A stretch of 64,000 nt of DNA from Alternaria dauci (lineage: Eukaryota; Ascomycota; Dothideomycetes; Pleosporales; Pleosporaceae), in the NCBI RefSeq assembly GCF_042100115.1, contig NC_091277.1, positions 1,364,001 to 1,428,000 of the forward strand, written 5' to 3'. Below the pieces are notes generated by a model that saw only the letters and a list, made by a program, of their open reading frames with translations, did no database searches and was not told the DNA's origin. Shown here one piece after another: positions 48,589-60,400 of the stretch; the stretch's first letter is position 1; the number at the start of each line of letters is the position of its first letter. The translations under genes and the position numbers were made by a program.

Positions 48589-50127
48589 ATGAACGGCCAC
48601 CAATTCAGAGACTTGCCGCAGATAGAAGCTATGGACGATACTCGCTATCCCGTGTGGGCGGCAGAGCAAATGAACTATATGCAGCCCTGCAAAGATCGTA
48701 TGGTGTATTTTTGTACTGAAGACGACTCCTACCTAGATGATTACGACAACGGCGTTGTCAGCATGCAACCCATGCAGCGGTTCCTGGTTGATCAGAACCC
48801 ACTCACGCCAGGCATGCTTTACGCAAAGATACCGTACCTAGACAGTCGATACGAAAAACCCTATGAGCAGCATTGGCCTTCGGCAGATTTCTTTCGCAAT
48901 GCGTCACCGGACCGGACCTCTTCTGGAAATACGAGCCAGAACACCCAGGACGAACTCCGGTCACCACACATGCGTCATAGTAACCCATACGGAAGCCCGA
49001 TAGAGTACTCTCAGCTCTCGTTGTCGTACCCACAAGCCGAATATCTTCAGGGAGGTGTATACCCATGCGACTCTGGTGTCCTGGAGTGCAGCAACATCAG
49101 CCTTCGTGAGCTTGAGTATGACCCTGTAGTGTCAGAGCCAGTGGTCGAAGATGTTGAGGACGTTACTATGCAACAAGAGAGTACCTGCGACCACCATCAT
49201 CCTTCCGTCAAGGAAGAGGCTACTCCGGATTATAGAACGTACGCAGACTCTGGCATCGGCCACTCTGTACGGGATGCACAATCAGTGGAGCCCGTCGACT
49301 TTCTTGGGGAGCCCGCCTCTGACTCTGAATACAGTCCATCTTCCAGTCGCAAGCGAAGACGGTCTACTACATCGAACAGTAGCCCGAGTCGAAGATTGAA
49401 ACGACACAAACCCATACGCAAAGACTCTGTTGTCTCAAGCCCCACAGAATCCGTCAAGTTGGAGAGGAAACCTCGTCGGGCCTCCAAGACTTCAAAAGCT
49501 AGCACTGAGCCAAGAATTCAGGCTGAGGACCGCCGCGCATTTCCCTGTCCGCTCACTGGGTATGGCTGCACGTCTAATTTCTCTTCGAAGAACGAGTGGA
49601 AGAGGCATGTCAGCACCCAACACATTAAGCTCGGCTACTGGCGTTGCGATTTATGCCCACCATCGACCGATTCCAACGACGCACAAACATTGTACTTCAA
49701 CGAATTCAACCGTAAAGATCTCTTCACACAACATCTTCGCCGTATGCACGCTGCTCCAAAAGACAAATCCAGTCGTGCTCAGAAAGACTACCCTGTCTCG
49801 GAAGAGAATCTTCCTGAGCATCAGGCTCGCTGCAACTTACCATTACGAGATCCACCGCAGCACTCGACTTGCCTGTTTTGCGAGCGAATATTTGTTGGTG
49901 CCTCATCTTGGGATGAGCGCATGGAGCACGTTGGACGTCATCTCGAGAAAGACGGAAGCCGCTTAGAAATGCTCGACCCGGCCACATGGAATGTGGACGA
50001 GAAACTAGAGCGGTACCTTGTTGATGAAGGTCTTATCGTACGAGATGGCGCAGCGTGGAAGATTGGTGACGGCAAGTCACGCAAGAGCGCCACGTCAGAT
50101 AGCGATGCGGACTCCGAAGAGGACTAA
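48589..50127 (+). CDS. C2H2 zinc-finger regulator (single exon)
   Basis: Single exon, 512 aa. Residues 1-245 are disordered and acidic. A basic, Ser-rich segment (SRKRRRSTTS, RRLKRHKPIRK) could act as a nuclear import signal. Zinc-finger elements run from about residue 322: FPCPLTGYGCTSNFSSKNEW with KRHVSTQH, then YWRCDLCPP with FTQHLRRMH, then STCLFCERIFVGASSWDERM with EHVGRHL. The 'SSWDERMEHVGRHLEK' element parallels the 'AWDERFDHIAHHFEK' element of the 878-aa regulator at 32136-34923. The C-terminus is acidic. Probable nuclear DNA-binding protein; target unknown. Confidence 0.8.
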   Translation: MNGHQFRDLPQIEAMDDTRYPVWAAEQMNYMQPCKDRMVYFCTEDDSYLDDYDNGVVSMQPMQRFLVDQNPLTPGMLYAKIPYLDSRYEKPYEQHWPSADFFRNASPDRTSSGNTSQNTQDELRSPHMRHSNPYGSPIEYSQLSLSYPQAEYLQGGVYPCDSGVLECSNISLRELEYDPVVSEPVVEDVEDVTMQQESTCDHHHPSVKEEATPDYRTYADSGIGHSVRDAQSVEPVDFLGEPASDSEYSPSSSRKRRRSTTSNSSPSRRLKRHKPIRKDSVVSSPTESVKLERKPRRASKTSKASTEPRIQAEDRRAFPCPLTGYGCTSNFSSKNEWKRHVSTQHIKLGYWRCDLCPPSTDSNDAQTLYFNEFNRKDLFTQHLRRMHAAPKDKSSRAQKDYPVSEENLPEHQARCNLPLRDPPQHSTCLFCERIFVGASSWDERMEHVGRHLEKDGSRLEMLDPATWNVDEKLERYLVDEGLIVRDGAAWKIGDGKSRKSATSDSDADSEED

Positions 50128-50560
50128 GCAACCGCTGTGTATAAAGAGAGTGGGATACATAGACAGAGGGAACAACATTTCGGACTTCAAGATTCATGAC
50201 AATTTACGACTGTCACTATATAGTTTTATACCCGTTTAGGCGTTTGGGGACACGTTATGCACATCGCGACGTTTTACGGCTGATCATATTTTCGTAGTAG
50301 GATATCAAAAAGCGCAGTCATTATACATATGTTGAATTGTTTGCCTCTCATTACCTCAATGTCTTGCCATCGCGACATCATACAGCATCCTTCCAGCGCA
50401 TCTCTATCCACTTCTCAACGCCCGCCACATCATCCAAACCGCCCCCAGCCACAACCTCTCTTCCCTCCCCTTTCTACATGGCCACAGCCCCACAGCAACT
50501 AAGCATATTTAGATCGAAGGTGACACCCAAACCAACAGTCCCGGCCCCCTCTTCCCGAAC

Positions 50561-50620
50561 CTAAATCTACAACACAGCCACAGGCAGCAACTAAATCTAC
50601 AACATAGCCATAGGCAGAAA
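50561..50620 (+). repeat. 30-bp imperfect tandem duplication
   Basis: Two adjacent 30-bp units beginning ctaaatctacaaca. They differ at three positions: two are C to T ahead of A, the third is C to A. Non-coding. Confidence 0.75.
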
Positions 50621-51491
50621 CAGCGCTACTGACGTTTAAATGATCGGGAGTGGAGCGCAAAATGCACTGCGCTGGTCCTTTGATGAACCAGCATGTTCAC
50701 CGGACTGTATGTATGACATGCAGTGAGAACCTTGTTTTCTCACGTGGGATAGATGAGTGGTGGGTTGGACTAGAGAGAGCGGGAATATGGAAAAGTCCAC
50801 ACAGAGCACACAGAGCACACAGGGGAACGATCGGTATGTCTGGGCTGTGAGTGAAGCATCGGGATTGTACACTAGGATAGCAATCTTACATCGCAGGTAT
50901 CGGTGGAGGTTATCGGCCTCTATTTTGGTCTCGGGCATTGTTTGGAAGAGTCGCTGCAGCAGTTTCCATCAGTTTTACATCTATCTGTTTGGCAAGGGGA
51001 CATCTCAAGCCCACCTGCATCGAGCAGCAACCTCCAAAGGAAGAAACAAGGCAAAAGAAGGCAAAAACACTTTGACGTGTCAAACCTGATTTCTTTCTTT
51101 TTTCCTTATATTCTGCCTGAGGCAGCACAAAGTGAGGCTGAGACGTGTACGTTCCCTTCTAGACCTGCATGCAGATACGAGGATTGTCGAGGTCCTTCGT
51201 GCTGCGCCCCCGCTTCCCCTTCTCGAAGCACCACGCTCGCTTACCAAGAACCGGCTATCGGGCTCATCTGATGTTCTATGATGAATACATTCAAGGATGA
51301 AGGATCAGACATGCAGACATGCGCTGTAGATCCAAGATTTTCGTTGCGCTCGGTTGTGCGATGATCCGATATCCGGTGTGGATAGGGCAACTATCTGCCT
51401 TCCGACTAATGGGCTTCTGTGCGCGTTTCCTTCACTAGTCGGATTCTTCTCGTGCATAGGTCTCGGTGCGCTTTCGCGCTAATGCTTTGTC

Positions 51492-51803
51492 TCATCGACA
51501 AGTGCGTTCGATTGCTTCACTGCTATGACGAGAAGACGCTCTTAGGAACCACCCATGGGCCGATTCTCCATGCACACTCACTGGGATCATCCACGTGTGC
51601 GGATTCCAGAACCAGGATCTGCGCTCGGAGTGCGCGATGTTGAATCCTTCGACCGTGATCCTGTGGAAGTTGGGGAGATTAGATTCAGATAAGATTTGGG
51701 CGAAAGAGAGGGGGCGAGTCAAACGTATTGGGATTGGCGTCGCTGGAATGATGTCATAGGTGGAGCCTGCTTCCGATGTGCTTCCAGATCCACTCTGGTT
51801 CAT
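51492..51803 (-). CDS. Doubtful small ORF, possibly a first exon
   Basis: 103 codons from an ATG at 51803. The sequence reads like a real protein, with good codon variety, for example RLTRPLSFAQILSESNLPNF and SWFWNPHTWMIPVSV. A gtgagt donor lies directly after the codons for WMIP (near 51573), so the true gene may continue through an intron toward lower coordinates. I could not find a convincing next exon. No domain recognised. It may equally be a gene remnant. Confidence 0.3.
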   Translation of the reverse strand: MNQSGSGSTSEAGSTYDIIPATPIPIRLTRPLSFAQILSESNLPNFHRITVEGFNIAHSERRSWFWNPHTWMIPVSVHGESAHGWFLRASSRHSSEAIERTCR

Positions 51804-52640
51804 GCTTCTTGCGTCTTTGCGCTTGCGATGCTCTTTGGTGGCCGCTCGACAATCGACACGCTTACTTCGCGCCTTCGTTTGGAAGATACACGTCTAATTC
51901 ACAATGCGCGCTCTGTGGTCTACCCCGCCGCCATATGATCAAAGTCTACAAGGCCGAATGATATACATCACTCTGCTTTCCTTACACGAACCTGTTCAAC
52001 CCCGATTTCAAGGATCGGACTGCATTGTTCTTTGTTCTATCATATCCGCCTCATTCTCTCTCAAAGTCTTTCCTCTCAGAAACAATTCGCCATGGGCTTT
52101 TTGTGGCGTGACTGGCTGATAGCGAGTGACTTTGTAAAGTCTTCTACACACAAGACTGAGATTCGATTTAGCCACAGAAGGAAGAAACGAGTCTCTAATT
52201 CTCGCAATGTGTGAGTTTCGATAAGCATTTGCGATGGTTCTCGAGTTGAGTGAGCTTCTCCTCTGTGTGACACTCCGTTTGGAGTTTTTGGAGATATCGC
52301 CAACCGCTATCGAAACGCACGTATGATTTTGCATTTGTTATAAGAGATTTCGAGGCACTGACTTTCATGCTCAGAATGGCAGCTTAGATAGTGAACGTTG
52401 ATGCTACACAGGAATTATGACCCGATACTCCACCGCTATTCTGTTGGAGCTTTCTCACCAGCGTTGATTGGATAATGCGTACGTGTGCCTTTTCATTCAC
52501 TTGGACCACGCTCGCCTACAGAGTGTTACATTTCTTTCCATTTCCCACTCTACCTAATTACCGCTCACTTCCTCTTCCGCGCTCAATTGATACAACTGGC
52601 GAACTAGACAAGGTCCAGTCAATCTCCAGCAGCGGTCAAC

Positions 52641-53447
52641 ATGAAAGCTACTATTCTCAACATTGTTGCCACCGTCATTTTTTGGGCGACGGCAGTCTTT
52701 GCTCTGGCCGCCATTGACAATGGCCTGCAGCCACCGGTAGCTCGCGGTAAAATCTCAATTACAGCGCGTGCAAATACATAAAGCTGACACTGTCCAGATC
52801 TCGATGCAGCTCCTGGCATCAACCTCGACGAGGCCGTTCCGCAAGTCTCGCCCGACCAGACTACCCACGCGGACATTCCCTACGAAACCTTTCCAGCTTC
52901 CGGAAACTCGACCGATGTTCATACCCTCGGACACGGCATCAACTGCAAGGGTAGCTCGCAGTGCAAATATTGTAAAGCAAGCCTTGACCAAATCCTCGCA
53001 ACTCTCCGCAAGATCCGTACGTATACCTCGCACTCGTCTGTTCATACTCTGACCATGGGTGCCGTTACTAAAGCCATATTTCATAGCCGATAATGTCACA
53101 TTCATGAATGGCGAGAAGATTGCGTGTCAAACATGCGATCCTGAGCACATTCAAGGCATTTGCGTTTTCGCCCGAAACCTCCATATGGAAATCAATGCCA
53201 AGGATGCCCGGCAGATTGTACAGAGGCTGAGGGACCATTCGTGTGGACGTAAGACGGACTCATTTTCTCAGTGTTGGTGACCTGAGGCTAATGATTCTTA
53301 GGATGCGGAAGTGTTCCTATTCACAAAGGCGCAGATCTTGAACAAGGTATGATCACAGCCAACTACGTCACTACAGCTTGTGTGGGTGATATAGAAGAAC
53401 GCGGTTGGGGTTGCCCGAAAAATAAGGATAATTACATTCATCCCTGA
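52641..53447 (+). CDS. Secreted KP4 killer-toxin-like protein
   Basis: Four exons: 52641-52746, 52798-53016, 53087-53248 and 53302-53447 (210 aa). Introns are 51, 70 and 53 nt, and all junctions keep frame. A hydrophobic N-terminal signal peptide (about residues 1-22, ending in an AVFALAA-type cleavage region) precedes an acidic pro-like segment of about 60 residues. Then comes a cysteine-rich domain with the GINCKGSSQC motif, IACQTC, GICVFAR, and a GCGSVP-like motif near its end. The motif order is that of the KP4 family, named after a virus-encoded killer protein of a smut fungus and known to block calcium channels. Chromosomal homologues occur in many ascomycetes. The gene looks intact. 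Activity, target and processing are unknown. Convergent with YOS9 (118 bp between stops). Confidence 0.82.
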
Positions 53448-53565
53448 GCACAACTTGTCGACAAAACAGGCTGCACGATGAGTTACATCAACTCTCATGG
53501 TCGTTGTTTCTATAGGCCGTAAATATGAGCATGGAAACGTGGATCCATTATTGTCTAAGAAGAAC

Positions 53566-55266
53566 TCAAAGCTCATCCTTGTACACCTCTTCACTTCCCT
53601 CCTGCATCTCATCCTCGTCAGCCTGCTCAGACTCACGCTCCTTTTCCTTGGCCATGCCCGCACCATCTTTGTCCTTGTTCTTGGTCGTCTTTTTCTTCGT
53701 CTTCTCAGTATCCTGATCTTCAGTGTCGATGATACCTCTAAACTCTCTGCCCCTAGGTGTATCTACGAGGTCCAATTTCCACCCTTTCTTGCCTGCCAGC
53801 TTCTTTAGGTTTCCTTTCAAGGTCTCAACATCCTTGGGGTTGGCAATATTGAGCTTCTTCATCTCTTCCTTGGACATTTGCTTCCCATCGCTACTCGCTA
53901 CAGTACCGACGAATGTTTCCTTGCCTCCTCCGACAACGACCGACTTCTCAATCACCTTGCCTTCGCTACCAACAAACCGCTTCGCACCGACTTCGATGCC
54001 ACCGATGATGATGCGCTTGGAAGAACCCTCGAGGCCGTCGGCGAGCTCGCGAAGTGGGTTGATATTCGCGTCGTCGGCTGTGTTGTGAGCAGCGATGAGA
54101 CGCTCGGCGGCGGCCATCTTAGCAGAGACTTGTGCTTCTGTCCATGCGTCTACTTCCGACTCTGGTATGACAGGCTCACAAGTTATGGGGTGCGCGAGGT
54201 TCTCTTGTGGTGGGATGAAGGCAACATCGTGGCAAAGGCGGGGCGTATCGACAATCATGAGGTAGGAGCAGGTGCTTGTTTCCTTGATCATGGCGATTCT
54301 GTCGGCCGACTGCGGATTGCAATGGAACTGAAGAGCACGTTAGTATCGCCCGACGAAGGACAACAAGCGTGCAAGTACATACCTGTACGTCAATCTTGCG
54401 CGGCTTGCCCGTCAAGTCGCATTCGGTACCGTCGGACAGCCGCTGCACCATGTACCTGCTCGACCCCTTGGTCTCCAGTCTCGATATCTCTAGGCCCTTT
54501 TCCGCCTCGTCACCCGCGTCACCCTCGTCGTCGAAGGCCTCCTTGCTGCCGTGTTCACTTCCAAGCGTTTTCTGAGCGTCGCCTTTCTTGCCCTTGTCGT
54601 CTTTTGGGTATTTGCCCAGTACAAAGCTGTGTACGCTCGTATCCTCGACAGGCGGGTAGTGGGGGACCCCTCGGCTCTGCGGCAGCTGGTGGAACTGCTT
54701 GACCTCGTCCTTGTAGCAGAAGCTATAACTCCACCAGCCGCTGACATAGTAGATGCAGTTGCCCTTCATGCCTTCGAGCAGCTCCCATCCACGGTCTGCT
54801 GCGCGTAGGAGCTCCTTCTCCTCCTCGGCTTTTGCTTCCTCGGCCGACGTAGTGTCATTCTGAGGTATGTCTTCGGGTATCACCGGTATGCTGCAGAGGT
54901 AGCGCTGTCCGTGCAGTACTACTGCTTCATATGTTTGCTCGAGCGGTTCGTCGTCATGTGCTATGTTCGCAGCTGGCTTATCGCGCTTGGATAGTTCCTG
55001 CGTCTCTTGCGAACCCGGCGTTGCAGAGCTCGAGCTGGGTGATGCGTGTGAGAGGAGCAATGCCGCATCGTTCTCGGTGACAAAAGTGTCCGGCCATAGA
55101 ACCTCATACTGCGTCTTCTATCAGCGAGTGATGACGCTACCTAGTAACGGGTGAGCGCAGTCCATCGTACCTGTGGGAACGCGAGCAAGTCGTCGAAGAC
55201 ACTGAATGTGTGCTGGTGTGCCAGTGCTATGCGCAGCACCGCCGGGAGTGCCCATATTCCCCTCAT
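53566..55266 (-). CDS. YOS9: ER lectin Yos9 (OS-9 family), ERAD
   Basis: Three exons: 55266-55171, 55108-54383 and 54327-53566 (527 aa). Introns are 62 and 55 nt, in frame. A short hydrophobic signal peptide (ALPAVLRIALA) is followed by HTFSVFDDLLAFPQYEVLWP, the typical OS-9 N-terminus. The MRH (mannose-6-phosphate receptor homology) domain spans about residues 110-300, with GWWSYSFCY near 156 holding the tandem Trp of the glycan pocket. Further conserved pieces are GTECDLTGKPRKIDVQ and, after the second intron, FHCNPQ and CSYLMIVDTPRLC. The Lys/Glu-rich tail ends in KDEL, an ER retrieval signal. Yos9 reads trimmed N-glycans on misfolded proteins and hands them to the Hrd1 ubiquitin ligase. 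It depends functionally on STT3 products. Confidence 0.93.
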
Positions 55267-57442
55267 CTTTGACAAGATGCGCTACGGTTTGTGCAGCGAT
55301 TTGGAGGCATGCGACGTAGAGCGGATTGCGGAGTTAATGTAATCCTGGTTGGAGCCAGATGTCACTTCCGCGGAGCTAAACCATATTTGGCATGATTCAT
55401 GCGGGACCCGCGCTCTCACAATACGAAACAACATGCACTATACGTGATCATGTACTTTCGCTGAGACGGCAGAATTACTGCGTGGCACACAGTCAACGAG
55501 TTGGTATTGCATGTTTTCTTCCAGACTGGGGAAACTGATCAAACCAGAACTGGACCATTGCTTACACGGCTCTATTGCCATCTATAAATTTTCCTTGTTC
55601 TTTGCATTGTATTCGCATCTTCGTTTTGCAAGGGGCACTTGTATCGATATGTTTCTTACAGCGTTTGGTACCTAGGTCTGTGTCAAGTTTGTTGATGAGC
55701 ATATAGGTCTGTCTTATCGGTGTATGTCAGTCAGCGACTCTCTGCAACGCAAACAAGTGACTAGACATTGAAAACACTGAGCACTGTGTGCAATACAGAC
55801 ATGAATACGGAAACTGCATTACTTTATCTGATCTGTAAATGCACGTGCATCAGCCAGTGACAGTGAAGAGACAAACCAGCAGGTGCCAACAAGAAAATCT
55901 ACGCTGAGGACACAACCGATTTCCGAACATAGGCAAGGCACTCCGCCTGATCGCCCTTCCGAGATGTCACGACCCGACCGGACACAATTTCAGAAACAGA
56001 GCACGTGTGTACAAGGTCTACACACCTGGGGCCAGATCGTGAAAGTTTGTGTATTGCAGTTGGGTGTCGGAAGGCCTGACGATGCAACCATGAGCGACAG
56101 TGGGAAAGGTACTCGGTGATCCTGTTGCGAAGAAGAGAGACAGCCACTATGCCCAGTCAGATGGTGGGTCCATTTGGTGAGGGCTAGCTCCAGGGATGAC
56201 GTTGCTAGCGACGCGAAAACGCGAAAAAACGTGACACGCTGTCCTGGCAATTTGCGAGGACGCTACGGTACTTCCACAACAACTTTTCTGTATTCCTTTT
56301 CAGAGTAGGAGCACAACTAGAAGCCTGTTTCTCCATTTCTGGTAACCTAGAATTGTAACCAAGGTCTGCAAAAGCAACAATAGACTACACAACTCTGTCT
56401 ATCAGCGTCTGTCTAACATTTGTTTTGGCGCTAGACATGTTGCTGCCTGGCATGCTTGAAGCAGGAGGTGCCCAGCCAATAGCGGGGTGCGCGCGGGCCG
56501 CCCCAAAGTCTTGTAACGCGCGACGCCCTCGAGTCTGCGACCATTCACTTCCGACGTTCGTCTGAAGTGTCTGTATGGTTCTGCTAGCAAGGTGTGTCTC
56601 TTGGTTCCAATTGCAATCGCAAAGCCCACATGAGTGCCGACGTGTTCGCGCTGACATGTTGCCCCCCAGAGCCTGTTCCTAGGGCAACCCTTCGCATCGT
56701 CTTCCTCCACACCTGCACGCGCACGCCATCAACCCACACGTCTGCCGCGCTCTACCCACATATACATCTCACATCTTCTGCGACTGCGACTGCGACTGCG
56801 TCGCTGTAATAAACATCGCGTTGCCATTCGGTCAGAGCCGTGTTTGCCTTACTCCATCCTACAAAAGTTGATCTGCATCTGAGACGGAAGCCCGGAAAAA
56901 CAAAGTCAAGGGGCTGTATACGCAGACTAGGCTTCACGACTACGCCTGGCAGAAGAGCACCTCTGTTCAGACTGGTGAATGGAGACTTGGTGGCGAACAC
57001 TCGCATTCTAAAAAACACCTTCATTTTCGACCTCGGCTGCCTGTGGTGTATAAGAAATTGAAACGTCCCATTGACTTGGAGCACGTAGCAGAGCTCTGGC
57101 GTTGCTTCCGCTTGCGTCTTCGTCCGAACTCTCTACACACGACTGCCTGCGCAACCTATTCACTGAGCGCACGGTCCAACAACGTGCCTACGTTGTCCAA
57201 GTCATCACCCATTCACTCTACTAGCAGCGCAACTACCACTAGCTCGCGCTAGGCCTGTCTCGAATCATCCCCGCAATCCGCTGCATATCGTGTATAAAAA
57301 CCTAGACCCTGCCCTTCAACCATCCGCTCGACAACGCCTGTCGCCTCCTGATCTTCCACGGCCGTACCTCGCGCCCGGTCCCAGACGACCCTCGCCAAGG
57401 CTTCACACTCTACTCCTCCGAAGATTCGCCTGAACAATCACC
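55267..57442. promoter_or_regulatory. Divergent intergenic region, YOS9 and RAD53
   Basis: 2.2 kb between start codons on opposite strands. The part next to RAD53 is CT-rich leader. A stretch near 56780 repeats gcgact/tgcgac hexamers. Frames of up to 110 codons lack domains. No other gene supported. Confidence 0.4.
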
Positions 57443-60400
57443 ATGGACGCCGAACCGTCTCAGCAGACTCAGCCTGCGACCCAACAGGTCTTGGATCCAC
57501 GGCGACTGGGCAGAAACAACTCTGGTCTCAACGACGGCGATATTGCCGACGTTCTGGTCATCCTGCACCCAGCCACTCCCACGGCCATTCGGATTGTCGA
57601 ACAGACAGCGCTGAACCGACCCGAACATGTCCTCTTTCGCGGCTCCCTTGACTCCATGAGTAGTTCCATTTCCGATGTCGAGGAGCAGGAGACATTCATC
57701 ATCAACGCCCCTGAAGGACGACAGGCTAGCAGTTCGCGCGCCGGTGCAGATTTGGCCCTGCGCATGTCTTCTGCAAAGAGGCTAAAGTTCAAGCCACTCG
57801 GATTCATCTTCGGGCGCAATCATCAGAGCGCCGATGTCATCTTCGGACAGGACTCCGGCAAGAGGATAAGCAACCAACACTTCCGCATATACCTTAACGC
57901 GGATGGTCTTCTCATGCTGGACGATATGTCGACCAACGGCACCATAGTCGACGATTCGCTGCTCAAGTGCAAGGACAAACGCTTCAGCAGGATGCGGATG
58001 CTCAGCTCGGGTTCAATCATCTGCATCCAAAACTCCAATGATGCAGAGATGATCAAGTTCATCGTGCGCATACCTTCTCGAGTCAACCATCTAGAACGCT
58101 TCCGCGACAATCTGCGCAACTTCATTACCGAGTGCCAACCAGACTTTGGGGACGCTCAAGGCAAGGCTGTTCAGCGAATCACCAAGCAGTATGGCGGGCC
58201 CTCCATGAAGTGGGACGGTGGTGAGACCTATAACATTGTCGGTATGTATTGCCTCCGTGGCATGGTTAATACCTGCTAACCCTTTCTTAGGTCAGATTGG
58301 TAAAGGCGCCTTTGCGACCGTTTACCAACTTGCTGAGAAGATGACGGGAAAGCTCCTCGCCGCCAAAGAGCTGGAGAAGCGCCGATTCATGAAGAACGGT
58401 ATGCTAGACAAGAAGATCGACAATGAGATGAAGATCATGCAAGATCTACGACACCCGAACATTGTCGAGTTCGTTGAGTACCATGACCAGGGTGATTATC
58501 TTTATATTATTATGGAGTTTGTTCGGCAAGGCGATCTGCAGGGCTACCTCAACCAACATGGATCCATGAAGGAACACATTGCGAGGTTGATGGCGCAGCA
58601 AATCTTGAGCGCACTCAGTTATCTTCACCGTGCGAAGATCACCCATCGCGACATCAAACCTGACAACATCCTCATCTCCGACCTAGAACCTTTTACCGTC
58701 AAGCTATCGGATTTCGGACTCTCTAAAGTCGTCAAACACGAAGAAACCTTCCTCAAAACTTTCTGCGGAACTCTACTCTACTGCGCTCCAGAAGTGTTTC
58801 CTGACTTTAGCGGCCAGTCAAAAGGTACCAAGCGCCGGCGTGGTGCCAAGACATACCACTCGTATAGCTCTTCCGTGGATATCTGGTCCTTTGGTGGCGT
58901 CCTCTGGTATGCTCTATGTGGCGAGCCTCCGTTCAAGGGCATCTCAGATGCCACCGGCGAAGCCATGTTCAACAATATCATGCACACTCCCCTTGATCCG
59001 ACACCGCTACAGAAGGCAGGTGTATCCGCCGCTTGCATCGATCTTCTGACGCGCATGCTACGGACCGACCCTGCAACTCGTCCAACGGATCGTGACTGTC
59101 TTAATCACCCTTGGCTCAAAGACGGTGCACAGATTCTCGCCGACCCGACCCTCCAGTCCATCGCGGAAGAAGAGGAGCCCGAGGAAGCTGAGCAGCAGCT
59201 ATCGCAGCTTAGTCTCCAGGAGGAGGAGATCCCAGAGTCGGACGAAGAGGACGACATTCTATCTGATGATGAGCTCATGGCCTTTGTCACAGAGCGCCAG
59301 CCAAAGCGAGTTCGCGCTGATCCTTTGTACCCCCGAGATCAGGTACGGGATCATGAGGACTCCAGCGTCGAGCCATCGTTTACTTCTTCACATCTTGTGA
59401 ACGACGAGAGCTTTCAACTTATTCCAACAACTAGGCAGCCTCGGTTGTTTGGTGAAATTGGACAGTCTGCTTTGCACAGCTCTGGAGTCTTGAGTGCGCG
59501 TGCCAACGATGCGCTTTCGCAGGATGAATCGGTTCGCCTGGTTCAGAACGATGGAGCAGACGACACTAGTTACACTACTGGTGAGGCAGAGTTTCAGGGT
59601 CCTTTTACTGCGCCTGCGCAGCTCGAACGCGGCTTCTCTTCGCCTAGCCTCCTTGGTGCGGAATCGTTGGTACGAGATCTCAACATGACCTCGCCGCATT
59701 CACCAGTATCTAGAACGCAAAGTCCAGTGATGCCAGCGACTCCCAAGACTCCGGAAGTAGTTCAGCATAGCTCTTTGGATCAGTCCTCCAAGGACTTTAG
59801 CCAAGATAGCGAGCCAACTCCGAGAGCGCGACCTTCTGGAATGAACCGGCAGATTAACCTTCCTTTGACTGCTTCCTACTACTACGATCCGAAAGATCCA
59901 ACTACTCACAATCTGGAGTATGCTTCTAGAGTAAGCGGGTTCGATTTCCTGTCGAACAGCCGTGACGCTACAAGTGAAGCATCCGCATATGCGGACACGA
60001 CAGCAGCATCGGAAGCAAGTGCGCTGTCAACAACATCGAGCATTACTGCAGCACCATCTACAGCGGTAGCAATTCCTTCAGTTCCAGTGGAGGTCGACAT
60101 TCGTCCGCCACCACGGCGACTGGGTAAACTCATCGCAACTCCCGATTCCTTTGCGCCCAACCTTGTTCTCAACATCGATCAGAGCAAAACTTCCTGGGGT
60201 CGTTTGGGCAACAACACAATTGTGTACGAGCACAGAGGTGATACGCGCATCCCCAAAACAGCTTTCATCGTGTTCTTCTACTCGCCCGGCGGCCAGACTC
60301 CAGAGACTGTAGAGGAGTTGTCGCAACAAGGCAAAGATTGGACCACCCTAGAGAACCTGAATATCGGAATTTGGACCTGCGCAACACACGGTATCTCAAT

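Larger units (their letters stand above)
50128..52640. other. 2.5-kb interval with one doubtful ORF
   Basis: Holds the 3' region of the C2H2 gene, a 30-bp imperfect tandem duplication (50561-50620), the doubtful minus-strand ORF at 51492-51803 and the promoter of the KP4-like gene. Nothing else supported. Confidence 0.4.
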
